Positions 14,270-14,669 of a stretch of 14,669 nucleotides of DNA are shown here, piece after piece. The first letter of the stretch is position 1, and the number at the start of each line of letters is the position of its first letter. Origin of the DNA: an uncultured Collinsella sp. Lineage in GTDB: Bacteria > Actinomycetota > Coriobacteriia > Coriobacteriales > Coriobacteriaceae. The stretch covers positions 1-14,669 of the forward strand of contig CABUNB010000050.1 in assembly GCA_902492755.1 (NCBI GenBank), in the 5' to 3' direction. Under the pieces are notes generated by a model, which worked only from the letters and a program-made list of their open reading frames with translations, was not told where the DNA came from and searched no databases. The position numbers and the translations under genes were made by a program.

Positions 14270-14295
14270 CCGTGCAAAAAACGGAGTATTCAGCA
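14270..14295 (+). repeat. Inverted repeat, left arm
   Basis: CCGTGCA, six bases, then GGAGTATTCAGCA. The arm is the reverse complement of 14482-14507 at 20 of 26 positions; all six mismatches fall in the A-rich middle. Confidence 0.7.
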
Positions 14296-14366
14296 CCGCA
14301 TGCCCCGTCGGTGCCGCTGCGGTTGGGTAACGTTGCGGAGATTGACGTCATTTTGGGCTCCTGTAC

Positions 14367-14386
14367 GGCGCGAGGCGCCCCTTTTT
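14367..14386 (+). terminator. Small terminator-like hairpin
   Basis: GGCGC pairs with GCGCC around a GAG loop, then CC and five Ts. It could end a short transcript starting near 14230, which is hypothetical. Confidence 0.35.
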
Positions 14387-14481
14387 GTCCTGACGGAGTT
14401 TGCCTGCCGACTTAAATCGCCGGTCGAAGGTGTCCTTGGGATCAATATGGTGTGTCCGGCGCGTATGCAGCCGTCCTGGCT

Positions 14482-14507
14482 TGCTGAATACTCCCAAAAA
14501 TGCACGG
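14482..14507 (-). repeat. Inverted repeat, right arm
   Basis: TGCTGAATACTCC, CAAAAA, TGCACGG: partner of 14270-14295 with the same internal spacing. Its outer TGCACGG also pairs locally with CCGTGCA at 14523-14529, so two alternative folds are possible. Confidence 0.7.
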
Positions 14508-14634
14508 TGCTCCCCAGGGGACCCGTGCACGCGGCGAAAACCATTCCCGCATTCCTATTCGCATCGCCATTTTGCTGCGCTGACTTTTCTGAATGCCGGG
14601 CTCGAATCAGTTAACCCAGCTCCCGGGGCGGACC

Positions 14635-14669
14635 GGAGGGCATGAAGTTTGTCGCGAGTTCCGCACGCA
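14635..14669 (+). other. Possible start of a gene running off the window
   Basis: GGAGGG at 14635-14640 is a good ribosome binding site. The ATG at 14642 is too close to it, while a TTG at 14649 lies eight bases downstream. Both frames stay open to the window end, but only 21-28 bases are visible, so no product can be named. Confidence 0.25.

Larger units (their letters stand above)
14083..14641. other. Non-coding stretch without a convincing gene
   Basis: No open frame here has a ribosome binding site, a plausible start and a natural protein composition. It holds a GCGCGGGG/CCCCGCGC dyad (14128-14157), a TTGCATA direct repeat (14196 and 14217), a six-base-pair hairpin (14293-14298 with 14309-14314), a small hairpin with five Ts (14367-14386), two inverted 26-base arms (14270-14295 and 14482-14507) and a TGCACGG/CCGTGCA hairpin (14501-14529). 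Local composition shifts several times. It may be regulatory leader, small RNA or remnant of a mobile element. Confidence 0.6.

Noticed and set aside
14300..14614. Plus-strand open frame of 104 codons in the right-hand non-coding region
   Set aside because: No ribosome binding site, unnatural Arg/Cys/Pro-rich composition, and it runs through several hairpins.
14596..14630. Resemblance of the minus strand to a tRNA 3' end (ATTCGAGCCCGG)
   Set aside because: The five bases on each side of the loop do not pair as a T-stem, and no anticodon or acceptor arm is present.

Overview
The window looks like chromosomal DNA from a high-GC Gram-positive gut actinobacterium of the class Coriobacteriia, most likely Collinsella or a close relative. 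This is an inference from the gene families present (a DUF6020-type membrane protein, an AmaP/DUF2273/Asp23 cluster, YitT, a YtcJ-like amidohydrolase), the strong C/G-ending codon use, the frequent GTG starts and the style of the intergenic hairpins. No rRNA, tRNA or CRISPR array is present, and there is no recognisable transposase or integrase.

Layout. (a) Bases 1 to about 1000 are clearly more AT-rich than the rest. They hold a divergent pair: an unrecognised coiled-coil membrane protein on the minus strand and a small XRE-type repressor on the plus strand. The 65-bp gap between them contains a good candidate operator. (b) 1082-2988 carries housekeeping genes: a dCMP-deaminase-type enzyme, a NifU C-terminal (Fe-S scaffold) protein and prolipoprotein diacylglyceryl transferase (lgt). 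(c) 3133-5316 is a large polytopic membrane protein of DUF6020 / GT-C glycosyltransferase character. (d) 5481-6287 is yebC, ending in a strong terminator whose T-tract merges with a perfect -10 box. (e) 6454-7935 is a three-gene envelope-stress operon, amaP - DUF2273 - asp23, closed by another strong terminator. (f) 8142-9164 is a YitT/DUF2179 membrane protein, and 9315-10604 is a zinc-ribbon multi-pass membrane protein with a long Pro/Glu tail. (g) 10745-12208 (minus) and 12374-14011 (plus) are two divergent metal-dependent amidohydrolases, an M20D peptidase-like enzyme and a YtcJ-like enzyme. (h) 14012 to the end is about 650 bp with no convincing gene, but it contains a terminator, a spaced direct repeat and a pair of 26-nt inverted-repeat arms.

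How the parts fit. Lgt, the DUF6020 protein, the AmaP/DUF2273/Asp23 group, YitT and the zinc-ribbon protein all act at or in the cytoplasmic membrane, so the middle of the window is biased towards envelope functions. The two amidohydrolases share an upstream region and may act on related amide substrates (inference). The intergenic spaces carry a family of hairpin elements sharing a GGGG(A/T)C(A/G)GG-like core. One 53-nt element occurs twice in opposite orientation with only five differences. The most promising unknowns are the AT-rich divergent pair at the left end, this dispersed hairpin family, and the structured non-coding stretch at the right end.
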